Origin: Antedon bifida
Taxonomy: Eukaryota; Echinodermata; Crinoidea; Comatulida; Antedonidae
NCBI GenBank assembly: GCA_963402885.1
Contig: OY727097.1
Coordinates: forward strand, 25,165,401 to 25,229,400
Direction: 5' to 3'
Length of the DNA stretch: 64,000 bases
Of this stretch, positions 1-13,000 are shown in pieces; position 1 is the stretch's first letter, and each line of letters begins with the position of its first letter. Below the pieces are notes generated by a model, which saw nothing but the letters and a program-made list of their open reading frames with translations, was not told where the DNA came from and did no database searches. A program made the position numbers and the translations under genes.

Positions 1-7
1 TTGACAT

Positions 8-1720
8 CTATAGTACTTTGAAAACTTTAATGTATTGCCTGTTCGCGACAATAACATGCCTACCGTTAACTGCAACAAATTGTTGTACAATTGGCTCAGA
101 TGCAATGTTATGATCAAATTCTTTCTCAAGGAATTTCCCATTCTCATTGTACAGTACGACTTTTCTGTCTGTAAGTCCTACGATCATGCCAGAAGGAGCA
201 ATTGTAAAATCCCGGATGTTTGTCAGATGGAGCGTTCTTTCGCGTTGACCTTGAATAGTGTACTTCTCTATGACACCCCTGTATGACCATGAGTTTACAT
301 AGATGTGGTCTTTGTGAATTTTAAGAGTTGGATTTGCCTGTTTTGCAATGAATCCTGGAGAAGTAAACAACTCTTGTAGGAGTGTACCGTCAGGATCATA
401 TTTTACACAGAACCATTCATATTTATCTTCTCTCAATGGTTGCCCGGGCAGTTCATCTGAAATGTTTAATACGCTTCTCTTTCGGTGAAACTTGGCTGAG
501 AATAGTGACAGTAATTTTTGCCGACACATGGCATATATGTTGCCTTGTGAATCAATTGCGATTGATGAAACGTATTGCTGAGACTTTGACCCGCTGTTGT
601 CTGTTAAGTAGAAACGAACATTCGTATTTGACTTTATTATCTTTGTTGTGCCGTCTTTCTTTCGTTTTGCGGCAATATCTTCTGTACGATTTTGGCTGAA
701 TAAGTTTGCATTGCATATGCTTCGATTGCTTAGATGTTTTTTCGGAGTAAAGCCCGCGCCTGAGAAATTTATTGGTAGTATTTTGACTCGCTTGTGAAAC
801 TTTGTATACGAAATCGCAGTGACAACAAGAAGGAAGTTGCCATTTTGGTTCGTTAATATGGATAAGAGCTTGTTTCCGTAACCAGGTACCTGTTGCATTG
901 TTCTTATATTGGCAATTTCAACGACACGGAAACGTTCTTCTTGTTCTGTAACTTCAAATAGCATATCTCGTACTTGGGTGATAGTTGGACGGTCGTGATA
1001 GTCTTCCTGCCAGCATAGGAAGCCAAGGTTTTTCAATGTGTCTGGCCAGTTTTGTGGTACTGATAACGGAGGACTTGGAACCAGTCTTTCCCTTGCCAGA
1101 TCAAAGTCTGTTTTACCATCAAAATGGCGTGTTCCTGTCATGATCTCCCAGATGACAATCATCAAAGAATATACGTCTGATTTCTTACTGACAAGCGGTG
1201 GATTGTTCAACCTCTCTGCCGCCATGTATCTCATTGTTCCACCCGCTTGCGAAGGTCTTGTCGTTGCTTCCAACGTGCGTGCAATACCGAAGTCGCAAGC
1301 TTTAAGACCATTCGGAAAGACGAGAAAATTAGCTGGTTTGATGTCTTGATGAATTATATTGTTTCCATGAAGATACTCAATGGCAGCCACTGCATCATTT
1401 GACCAGGAATAATTAAGTGGTGCCGGTATCTGGACTCCACTCTGTAGTCGATCAGATAAACTTCCTGATGGCGTATACTCCATCACTATCATATTCCTGT
1501 GCTCTTTTGTGATGGCACCAATAAATTTTACAATATTCGGGTGGCTTAAGGTGGCATGATGTGATAGCTCTGTTTGACAGAAGAACCGGCTGTCTTTAAC
1601 GGCGACTGTACGTCTCTTGTATGTAGCCCTGAATACGATAGTGTTGTTGGTTTCGGCGATGGAAATTAGATTTTCCAGATGCTGGTACGGAATCTCTTTA
1701 AAGGTAGGATTGGATGCCAT
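8..1720 (-). CDS. Intronless TKL-like protein kinase with C-terminal NHL-like propeller
   Basis: 570-aa single-exon ORF, ATG at 1718-1720, stop at 8-10. Residues about 15-260 form a protein kinase fold: VAVK Lys42 (ATP anchor), probable helix-C Glu51, catalytic loop HQDIKPAN with Asp126, Lys128 and Asn131, DFG at 143-145, GTMRYMAAE in place of the usual APE segment, and SDVYSL in the F helix. The pattern resembles the TKL group (TAK1/RIPK/MLK-like). The glycine-rich loop is degenerate: residues 20-33 contain no glycine. HRD is changed to HQD. Residues about 285-570 contain repeated beta-strand units such as SSIAIDSQGNIYAM and FTIAPSGMIVGLTDRK, resembling NHL or six-bladed propeller repeats, which usually bind partners. 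No signal peptide or membrane segment is visible. Activity is plausible because Lys, Asp, Asn and DFG are kept. Ligand and pathway are unknown. It is antisense to NUP98 and may lie inside a NUP98 intron. Confidence 0.8.
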   Translation of the reverse strand: MASNPTFKEIPYQHLENLISIAETNNTIVFRATYKRRTVAVKDSRFFCQTELSHHATLSHPNIVKFIGAITKEHRNMIVMEYTPSGSLSDRLQSGVQIPAPLNYSWSNDAVAAIEYLHGNNIIHQDIKPANFLVFPNGLKACDFGIARTLEATTRPSQAGGTMRYMAAERLNNPPLVSKKSDVYSLMIVIWEIMTGTRHFDGKTDFDLARERLVPSPPLSVPQNWPDTLKNLGFLCWQEDYHDRPTITQVRDMLFEVTEQEERFRVVEIANIRTMQQVPGYGNKLLSILTNQNGNFLLVVTAISYTKFHKRVKILPINFSGAGFTPKKHLSNRSICNANLFSQNRTEDIAAKRKKDGTTKIIKSNTNVRFYLTDNSGSKSQQYVSSIAIDSQGNIYAMCRQKLLSLFSAKFHRKRSVLNISDELPGQPLREDKYEWFCVKYDPDGTLLQELFTSPGFIAKQANPTLKIHKDHIYVNSWSYRGVIEKYTIQGQRERTLHLTNIRDFTIAPSGMIVGLTDRKVVLYNENGKFLEKEFDHNIASEPIVQQFVAVNGRHVIVANRQYIKVFKVL

Positions 1721-4019
1721 GATGCGTTTCTAAACGTCAGTCAAATCATTGTGTTTTAGCCTACAAGCTGAAATGAGAAAATGAAAGCTCTGATGTACTT
1801 GGTTGACTGATATTATTTATTATTATTTCACCTGTTCACTGAACTGTGAAAATTCTTTGACCTCTGTCAGACTCTGTTAATGTTTTAGTTTGCATGTCAG
1901 AATACTAGAATTAAGAATACCTTATAAAGCATTAATTATGTAAATAAAATAATACAATCAACCTTTGGGTTTATGTACAGTTTTACAATTACTTGTAGTT
2001 TGTTTTCTTGCTCTACCCAAATACATAGTGATTTGTAGTTTTCAATTTATAGTTTTTTTTCAATAGTTTTTGTATGTTTTAGTGCCCACCCTCTGATTTG
2101 TATTGTAATTTCCTAAACTGCCAATTATTTAGATTAACCACAAAAAAAGACTGTCTTTTTTTGTATGGGATTTATGTAATAGTCTGCCTATATATTATTA
2201 TTTTACAGTACTTACCAAAAATGCCACTCGCCGTCTAGGGTGGGAGGAAAAACGTGTGGTAAATATCTTTAGTTGAGACATACGTCTTTATCTAATGGAC
2301 GATATCCGCTTTCTGCAAACAACTATTCTTTATATCACCCTTTTAGATATGCTTGGGTGCTTCTTGTCTGTTAGACGAAGCATGTCATCCATGGCACGAA
2401 CAGCCTATTGTATTCATTCTATCTGTGCTCACTCTTATTTGAAAATATATAATACATCCAAATTTTCTATTATATATCCAACGTTCTTTGTCAAAATAAC
2501 TATGTGTATTGTCTTTAGCTGGTTATTTGGATTTACTGTATAGTAATTAGTTTCTATACAGAGGATATCACTTCCAAAATTATAATCACCCCCTCAATAT
2601 TCTATAAATATAATATGATGTAATTGTATGTTACTGAAATTCGTCAAGAATTATCAAGGTTGTCCAGGGTAAAAAATATCCAGGGTTATTATAAATCAGT
2701 CACGTTTAAGTTCTCTTTACCGGTAAATATAGTTTTTACGTAATTAAAAGAAAAAACATATAGTAATTATTTTCATTGATGTATAGATAGAAACCTGGGA
2801 AAATCCAAAGTGGCTCTAGTTTACCCTAGGCAATCTAACAACAGGACTCTGAGCTCGATTTGCCAAGATAAGCTATCGTTTATTTTATTTCACCTTATTT
2901 ATAAAGGGTGACCCTAAACAGTGTATACTGACAATCAAGGGGCTCTCTTGATGAGTGTGACAGTGGCTGTGTGCATACTAGTACACAAGGGTAACCGCCT
3001 ACTCATCTCGAAAGATGTACTAGGTTCTTTAAAGTGCACATGAGCCAGATGTACACTGGACCTACGGTTTATAGTCCTTATCCGAGAAGACTGACTCGTT
3101 CTACCACCATGGAGCGAGTGAGGCTTGAACCCTTGCCGATGTTAATATGGCAAGGTACTATGGTTCCACTGTCTTAACCGCTTGGCCAATCACTCGCTCA
3201 TAACAGACTTTGGTCTGTGGTTAGGCTTCCACGAATTCATACAAGGTCCCATGTGTTTAACAATTTTTGGGTTTTTATTTGTGTTACACAAGCTTGTTGA
3301 AAATGAGCACTTTCTTTTCAGTGGGGGGATAGTTCACATTACACAGTAAGATCTCTTCTTTTGTACATAAATGTTGTAAATAGAGAGGGATTTTTAAAAA
3401 ACTATGAAAAAGAAATGGTGTGGTAAAAAATGTTGATGACTAAATATTGGTAATAATTAACTTTTATGTTTCTGGTATTTTTATTCAACTTCAGAGTTTT
3501 ATTTTCATGCTACAGTATAGCAAAACAATTATCCACCGTATACCCACCATCTTTTTTCAGCTTCTAGGGAGTCACCAGACATGTTATTACATTAGGTTAA
3601 ACAACCTAACTACTGAAAAGAGGTCTTTTTTATAGCAGAATTTTGCCATGTTTTTTCATCGTGATTTCTGTTACACATACTTGATTTATATACAATTAAC
3701 CAGATATTAAATTCATGCCTGTACCTGAGCTTTAACAACTTGGCATATACTGTAAGGTCTTCTTTTGTGTGTGTATATGTAGAAAAAAAAATCCCCAGAT
3801 ATTTTGGGCCAACAAAGGGATCATTTGTCTAAATATTTGTGGTCTTATTTATCAAGGATATCAGATGGAACGTGATTTATTTGCCTTGTTTTGTTAAAGC
3901 CTACTTCTAAGTTGTATTCCCTTATTACAGAGTTTGTTTTTATATAATAAAAGAGAATACCCTCAAAATCAAAATGTAATTGATTACTAATATTAAATTT
4001 GATTTTTATTTATTTATAG
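1721..4019. other. Non-coding span between kinase ORF and first visible NUP98 exon
   Basis: AT-rich, with no ORF that looks like protein. I searched it for FG/GLFG-type coding upstream of NUP98 and saw none. It holds one reverse-oriented SINE-like element (2900-3205). The 3' end is a normal polypyrimidine tract and AG acceptor at 4018-4019. Confidence 0.7.
2900..3205 (-). mobile_element. SINE-like element with tRNA-Ser/Leu-type head
   Basis: On the minus strand the head (about 3205 down to 3115) reads TGGCCAAGCGGTTAAGAC, an A box of type II tRNAs, then GGGTTCAAGCCTC, a B box. The body contains sequence shared with 4566-4755, including AGTCTTCTCGGATAAGGAC and GGTCCAGTGTACA. Related heads occur at 24285 and 63588, so this is a dispersed family and not a tRNA gene. 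Confidence 0.7.
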
Positions 4020-7000
4020 GAGCCAAGAACAAGATGACCCAAATTGCACAATACACCACCTTGGTGTAGGAACTTCTAGAAACAACAACAACCAAACAGC
4101 AGATCAAAGTTTACTCTCCGACCTCGACCAATCATCATTCCTCGCTGCGCAAGAAGAAGATGAAAATACCCCACCGCCACACCCAGCCGGCATCGTTTTA
4201 CGACGCCCAGGCTATTACTGTATTCCTCCTTTGGATCAGCTTGCGGACATCTTTGAAGAAACTGGTGAATGCTTGGTGGAGGACTTGACCATCGGTAGAG
4301 AGGGCTATGGTAGTGTGTTCTTCCCTGGTACTACCAATGCTCAAGGCTTGAATTTAGATGAGATAGGTAAATATCATAGCTTAAGGATACAACAGATAAT
4401 GAAGATAATGCCTATACCTTATAACACCTGTATTCATTTAATTGGTTGATTTAGTATCATACGCCATGCATTATTTTCTCCCACAATGACTGGAGGTACT
4501 ATTGCATTTATTTGAATGAAGCATTAGGCTGGTAAACGTAATTACTTTACATCGAAAAGGATTAGAGGCTCACTCGCTCTCTGGTGGTAGAACAAGTCTT
4601 CTCGGATAAGGACTATAATCCATAGGTCCAGTGTACACATCTAGCTCATCTTTCGAGACGAGTAGGGGATACCCCGGTGTACTAGTAGTACACACACAGC
4701 CACTAATCATAACTGGGCCCTCTGGGAGACCAGTCTTTGACTGAAGAGGTTATAAATAAATAACAAATAAAAAAAAATTTGTATATAGAGGAAAAAAATT
4801 AATTATTCAATATATAACCGCCATGGTGCTGATATATATATAACCAAAGCTTCACCATCTTTTTACTCTTTAGTTCATTTTCGCCGTAAGGAGATTGTTA
4901 TCTACCCTGATGACACCAAAAAACCACCTGTGGGAGAGGAATTAAATAAAAAGGCAGAAGTTACGCTTGATCGCACCTGGCCTACTGACAAGACAACAAG
5001 GCAACCAATTAATGTAATAGAAGTTTGTATATGTTACATTTTGAAATAAGAATATTGGGAATATTTTTAAATGTAGTGTTTCTTTATGGGCAAAACCATT
5101 TAATTATCATTAAACGTACAGGCCACAACAAAATATGTAAGCCTAGATATTGGTTATTATTTCAAAACAGTAAAGCTGTTGCTTGGTAGTTAATATTCTT
5201 CACAGGGTTCAATCCTGACCTAATGCCAGAGTTGTAACTTACTGTCAACTGTTTCTACTCCATTCCCTAAGTCTCGAATGAGAATTATACCCTTTTCACA
5301 TCTGCAAAAAATAACTCAAGTTTGTACTGCGCATATGTGCTTTGCTCTGGTATTTAGCCATTTCTATTTTCCTCTCTAAGCCTCAAATGAGACTTATCCT
5401 TTTCACACCTGCGAAAAGTAAGATGCCTGTTCTGAGTTTGTACTACGCATATGTGCTTTGTCCTAGTATTTAACTGACCAATCACAGTATCTGAGCATGA
5501 CCTTTTTATTGATTTTGAAAGTTGAGCTAATAATAATACTCAAATTATGCCCCCAACTCCTCTCTTAATAAATAAAATAAATATTTTTCAGGATCCTGAG
5601 AGGCTCGTAGCTATTGGCTTTGAAGAGAAGTTGGAAAAGGCCACATTCAAACTAGGAGCCAAGTTTATAGAATACAGACCTGATACAGGTTCCTGGGTAT
5701 TTCAGGTAATATATTATCCAATAGTTGATAATAATAATAATACTGCCCATTCTAACCATAGGGAAAATTTCTTTTGTTTCAAAATTTGCTGTCTCACTGC
5801 TGTAATTTCTCAATAAAGGCCAATTTAAACAGAAGAGCAGTAACGGTAAGCAGAAACCGCGTAGCTTGTCCCACATGGAAAATATGTATCTATCCTTAAT
5901 GGAAACTGCCGTCCGCTCAACGTTGTGTGTAAATGGTCGTAAGAAATCAAATAGATTCTATATTTTTATTACCGTTATCGCTTGTCTGTGGCCTTAACTT
6001 CCACTGATGAAAAAGACTAAATAAATGGTTAAATCTAACTAAAAACCCATTGTCAGACAAAGGACTTCCGGTTGACTTTCTTCCCCTTAAATTAGGGGGT
6101 TTTTTAGGTAAAGAATTTTTTTGGGATAAAATTTTTGGTCAAATAAATTATTATTATTTTATAACATGGCATATTCAACAAAAATTGTTTAACTATTTTT
6201 ATAAATAATAAAATGAATCATTTTTTTGTGATAGGTACAACATTTTTCGAAGTATGGATTGTCAGACAGTGATGAGGAAGAGGACAGTACAGCTACTGTG
6301 AAGGATCAAAAGAAATTAAAAACAATTCCAAAAAAACCAGCAACAAAACAGGTAAATTTAGCATGTAATTAATACAATATATATTTTATGGTCCTCAAAA
6401 GCTTTGACTTTGACTGAACTTCATATTATATTATGTTGGATCTCGAAGGTATCCCTTTAACAGGGGTTCAACTTAATGTACTGTCCCCCAAAAACATGAA
6501 AAATTAAGATTAATAAAAAAGACCATTTAGCAGTTTTAATAATGTTAATCACTTCCATAGAAAAAAAACTAAAAGAAATAATTAAATTAATCACTTATAA
6601 AAAGACAAAATAAAATTCAACCAAAAACCCATTGACTTCTAGTCAATTTGACTGTTAAGTACAGTTTTTTCAGTTTGTTTTCGATCTAATTTTTTGTTAA
6701 AGCATGGAGGAAAAAAATAAAAAGAGATCTCTCAAACCTCCATGGTTAAAATAAATAACTCCTATGTGATGTCAAAATGGCATATTCAACAAAAACATTT
6801 GAAAAAACTATTTTTTTCATGGGGATAATATATCTTTAAACTGTATTATTTGTTTTCTAAAGTTTGCTAAGAGGAGTGTACCACTCAAACAGCAGCCTAA
6901 ACAACAGACCAGTCAACAGCCAGCTCTTAATGGACAACAGGCTGTCGAGGAGGAAGAGATGCCTATTGATCAGGACATGGACGTGCCATTCCAGGGGAGC

Positions 7001-10000
7001 AATGGATATTTTAGGGGTCTAGGTGGTGATGACCTTACAAATGACCGCCAACTTTTTAGTGGTAAGTTTTTTTTAAATTCTAAAACTAATATTTCATCTA
7101 TCTAACGCAATTCAAACTCAATTAACACATTTTGTTTTTCAATCTTATATTTCAATAATACATTATAAAAAATAAAAAACAAAAAATTACAATACAATTA
7201 GAGACTAATACAAAAATGAATAATCAAATCATAGCCAAACATACAGATTATAAAGAGTGATACAGGTATTTAATTACAGTATCTATATGATGAAATAGCA
7301 AAAAAATACAGATTATAAAGAGTGATACAGGTACTTGATTACAGTATCTATATGATGAAATAGCAAAACATACAGATTATAAAGATTATAAAGAAAAAAA
7401 TAATTAATTACAAGAAAAAGAATGTAAAACTTGCAACTATAACTTATATCCTGAGAAGAACGTAACCCACTTTAAATAGCTAAAAGATATTAAAGTAAGA
7501 TAGAAAAACATATACAGTATAGTACATTTTGTTTTGGATAGATTCTAAATTTCGGAACATAAAAAAATCACATTTTAAAATTAGTGTAAAATATTTTCTC
7601 AAATTCTTACAGTACCTCGCACTGAAGCTGAAGAAAAAATGGAAGAGAATTTTGAACCTGTGACGACCTCTGACCTAGCCAAGACGTTGGGCATTAGTAC
7701 TCATAGAATGCAAGTGATGAAGGCTTCCTTTTTTGCTATGGATGAGGAAGACAGTTCAGGACCTGGCATGCAGAATGGTGTCAATGGATATGGTGGGTGG
7801 AGACAGTCCTAAAATAATCATTTTATAATTTTTTATATAATTATCATTTTCTTCTTTCTATACTTTGCAGAACATTTGTTTAGTTACCTGTGTGCAGCTT
7901 AACTGTAGCTTGGTGGTTAACATATTTCCTTCCAATCCCAAGGTCCAGAGTTCAATCCTGACCTAGTGTCAGACTCTTTCAATTCCCCAAGCCTCAAATG
8001 AGACTTAGTTTATAAACATGATAAATTATAAAATTGTTAGTTACTCGCTGTTGGATGCGTATGAAAAAAAAAAAAATTGTTGTATTTTTTATATATTCTT
8101 TCATTTCTATGTCTAGATATTCCAAAACCTATTTCATCCAAGACAAATAGCCTCTTTTTGCACTCACCCCTGCCTAAAATGGAACAGTCAATTGATGTTA
8201 ATAATACAGGTAAGGAAATGTTGATTATGAAATAATATAGTATGTACAAATAACAAAAACAAAATAGTCTGCTTAATATGCTTATTTGATGTTTTTTTGT
8301 TTGTAATATTTTAGGCTTTGAATTTCGTTCAAGAAAAATTCGACCCATGCCACCGTCAAGTCCGGCTAAATTCATTCACGATGGCGTAAAAGAGGAAAGC
8401 TACAAACGAGAGTCTTTTATTCCAGGTATGTTAAATTATTAATCTTGTGCAGGAAAGTTTATTTGAACAAATGCAAAGGCTACTCTGTATTTTGCTCTTA
8501 TTAGTAGAAATAACTGTTATTAAAATATAAATATATCTATGTAAAGTTATAATTATATTTTACTTATTTAACCTTCTTAACAGGCCTTTTTGCTACTTCA
8601 AAATACCCAGTTCAGCCATTGTTGCCGCCCCTCCCACAATCCTTGCGTCTTCCTAACAGCTATCAACCAGATGATAAAGGGCCTAGGGTTGTGGGGGCAA
8701 GACGGCAACCAATGCTTGTCCCATTGAAAGAGTCTGTTGTCAACGGCAAGTCACATTACTGTTCAGATGCATCGCTCATGATGGGCCGGTCATTCAGGGC
8801 AAGTTTTGGTCCAAATTGGAAGCTGGTTCATGCAGGGATGCCGTTAGGTCAGAAAGATGAAGGTAAGAGTAACTGTAAAGTGTGATGTGCCCAAATATGG
8901 TAGTGATATGCTCAAATATGATAGTGATATGACATCATCATGTCCTTATATGGGTACATCACATTTTTTTGTCACTAAAAGATAGATAGTTTATACAGAG
9001 CTTTAGACTAATCGTTGATCAAATATTGAGTTAAAATAAAAAAAATAATATTAAAATGTTGGGTGATCTCATGATCAGTAATCCAACGTCCAACAAACTG
9101 CTCCACACGGCCTCACATTATAAATTGATTTTCTCTACAGTTAAAGTAGAACCAGTTGGGTTTGGTTTTCTGCCTTCCATGTCAGAGCAGCCACGAACAA
9201 AGTCTTCACCGTTTCAAGTCACAATCGAACAGCTTCATGTTGGAGAACATTTAAAACCAAATGATAATGTTATGGTATGTATTTACATAGTTTAAATTAA
9301 CTTATAAAAGATAATAAAGCTTGGTTCACACTAGGAGGCAACGCAAAGACGTAAGCACAACGCAAGTAATTTGACCAACCATGACATGAATGATCGTCAT
9401 TCTTTACATTGATTGGTCAAATTACTTGCATCGCGCTTGCATCCCTAGTGGTAACCATGCTTAAATAAGCAGTAGCAATATTGGAAAAAATAATGTTGGT
9501 GCTTATAACTTAACTTGCCATCTTGTTCCAGGGAATAGCTGTCATAAAATCATTTATTTTACATGTTTGTGGATATGTTTTCTTCCCATTTCAAACTAAA
9601 TATATGCAAACTGCTTTTCAGAAAATTGCTATTGTGGCATAAAACTTGCACATACATAAACGAAAATATAATACCCTTTTCACATCTGCATAAATTGTTA
9701 CAACGTGTAACCAGGTTTGATCTCCCGATTTATTGCACGTTTTCATAGATGCATTCCCGGGAAAGCGTAGTTGCATGGTATTTGATTACTATGATTGGTC
9801 AGTTTAATGCCAGGAAAAATAAACGTGCGCGCAGTAAGAACTCGGAACAAAAACAGGCCTCTCACCAATGTGTTCCTCTGTGAAATCTCGTGACATTTTC
9901 CACAAAATTGTGTTCACACTAAGCAAACCTGGTTACAACTTGTTACAAGTTGTTACATTTTGCAGATGTGAAAAGGGTATTAGACAAATTTGAAAGCCTG

Positions 10001-13000
10001 AAAGATCAGATTGTAACTATCAACCGCCTATCAAATTGTATGCTTATTTATTACAGGAATTACATGAAAGGTCTCTATCAGTACAACTCAACAACAGTGT
10101 CTGTTCCACGAATAATTCAACATGTCCAGTATTTGCCCCTCGACCTGGTGTCACAACACTTCATGAATATTCAACAGTTTCCGGAGAGGATGTACGCAAC
10201 AACCTGTCTAAAGATACTGCAGAATTGAAACATACCAAAAGGGTGTGGGACCTGTGCGTCGCCCTCTGGGGCCACTTACCAAATGATGAGGATAATGAAG
10301 AAGGTAGGGTGCATGTTATAATTTATTTATTTTATTGTCGAGATACATTGATATGTTTTTTGTTTTTTTTTTAATTGCACATGGAATTGTCAGTGCTGTA
10401 CATTATTCTTTACTTTAAACTAGAAAAGAATAGGTAATACAAATTTTACCAACAAGATTTTGTACAGTAGGGCATATACTTCACATAACCTGATTTTAAA
10501 TTCCTGTGAATTTCTGTTATTTTTAGTTATTTAATACATAACTAGTGCACTGTATTTTGTTTTCTGTGGATTTTGTAAAAGTTTGTATGTTTATAGGTTT
10601 CTAGCTATATATGTAAACAAAACATTACTACTACAGCTTTAGCTATAGGATCTACATGTTAGGGGGTGGGTCAGGGTTCAAAGGTCATACTGTATTGTTG
10701 ATCTATGTTGCTCGTTTTGCAGGCTTCACATCTGATGAGTATGCAAGGCAGAAGGCCAGAAGGCAGGCTTTGACACAATGGTTGACATCATCAGTTACTG
10801 ATCAAGTTATGAAAGAAGTCCAAGATTATAAATATCAAGTAAGCAGTAGCCAGTAATTATCAAACAGTACTAATAATATTAAGCATTCAAAAATCAATTT
10901 GCCAATATATAGCATGCTTACCAAAAGAATCGCATCCAATTCTGATTCAAATTTGTTTGAATATAATTCTAGGAAAATGGCAATGTGCGAGGTGTCCTAT
11001 CCTTATTAAGTGGTGGTCTGGTTGCAGAGGCTAGCAAGCTGGCTCTGGATTCTGGTGAGCCTAGGCTAGCAATGTTGACATCACAAGCAGAGGGATGTGA
11101 AAGGACCAGGCAGTTGATTACAGAACAACTTCTATATTGGAAACAAGTAAAGGTAGTGTAGTATAGTTTGGTTTTTCATTCATTTGTTGTACGATCGTGA
11201 CTGTTGATGCTATTAAGAAAGGTGAAAACACACAGATCCCTACTTGGCATTGATGATGGTGCTTGTAGCCCAATACAACAGTCTTTATGTTTCTGCTTTT
11301 ACCTTTATTTATTTATCCAGTTGTGATATCACTTTGTTATCAAACCTAGGTGATGTGCCCATATATGGACACTACCATATTTGGGCACTCATACTTTTTT
11401 TTGTCAAACTAGTTTGATATTCTAGGCTAGGCTTTAGAGATAATAGAAACCTTTTTTCAGAGTGGATAGATATTTGTAATTAAAAATGTGATGTGCCCAT
11501 ATATGGACATGATTATGCCCATATCTTATATGGGCACTCGCACTTTTTTTACCAAACTTGTTTGATAGTCTAGACTACTGTAGGCTTTAGAGATAATAGA
11601 AACATATTTTCCAGAGTGGATAGATTTTTTAAATTTATGTTTTGCTTATACTGTATGTGTTTTATGGGTATATGAATGATTTTAGCTCTTTCTGAATGAA
11701 TTATAAGCACAATCTTTGTTTAGGCCTTTAGCTCTGTCTACACTATCAAACTTTATGTGACAAAAAAATGTGAGTGTCAATATATAGACATGATGATGTT
11801 ATATCACTACCATATTTGGGCATATCACTACCATATTTGGGCATCACATTTTTTTTGTCAAAAATAGTTTGATACAATGATAGTGTAGACAGAGGTTTAA
11901 AATGTGTGAATTGGGTATAAGTAATTGATTTTATTTCACTACTTACAGGCCGACTGTTACATCAGTAAAGAACATCTGTGCGTGTATGCTCTTCTAGGTG
12001 GTCAACTTGTATGGCCTTCATCAATTGGTAACATAAACACTTGTGAGGAGATGGACTGGAAAAGAGCATTAGCTATTCACCTTTGGTACGTTAAAGCCCT
12101 AATAATATAATTTTTCCCAATAAACAGAACAGATGTAAATAAATCACTTGAATAAAAGATATTTGTAAACTGTTTTGGTCAACTACTGCATTGATACACT
12201 GGTTCTCGTCAGATTACGGAAGTTAAGCAACTTTGGGGCCGGTTGTGTTCTGGTGGGAGACCATCTGGGAATAGCAGCAGGTTCTGTATATACCGTAGAG
12301 TGATCGTGTAATGATAATATTGGAATAATATGTGATAGGCATGGGGTTGAGGCTATCTGTACCATACTAATTGCATCCTTAGGCAAGATGCTTTACTCTC
12401 ATTGCCTCGACCTTTCGGATGGGATGTAAAGCTGTTGGTCCAATGTACATATAGTGCAATTTAAAGACTTGGTACACTATTTGAAAAAAATAGGGATCGT
12501 CTCCCGATGTACTTAGCTGATGTGTGTCCGTGGAGGGCCTAATCCTATTTCCTCAGTTTCCAGTTAAGCTTGAAGAAGGTCTGTGCCCCGCTGTGTGTAA
12601 ACTCCAGAGTTTAGCTAAGCAATTTGAAAGATGTATAGTTACTAATATTTTATATTGTATTTTTGGATGTTGTTTTCAAGTAAAAACAAGTTGAAAGTTG
12701 ACATACCTGTTATTTTTTATTGTAGGTATTTTTGTCCACCTACTGCATCTATATCAGAAGCGTTGTCAGAATATGAAAAAGGAGCTATGGTAAATGGTTT
12801 TTTTGCTGTAAAAAAGTGTATTAAGAGGTTTAATATACAGTGTAAACCCATTAAGGGATGTATACTTATGCTAAATGGGTGTCTCAAAAGAGGGGTGTCC
12901 CAAAAAATGGGGTGTCCCAGAAGATGGGTGTCCCAAAAGAGGAGGGGTCTCCCAGAAGAGAGGTTTCCCAAAAAAAGGGCTGTCCCAGAGGATGGGTGTC

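Noticed and set aside
4231-4449. Reading the NUP98 exon as a separate 72-aa gene starting at 4231
   Set aside because: The internal Met is within an exon that is open and family-like from 4020, and the ORF tail after 4366 is intron sequence.
12190-12290. Possible functional 5S rRNA gene
   Set aside because: Only part of 5S is recognisable, with many changes, and it continues into a SINE body.
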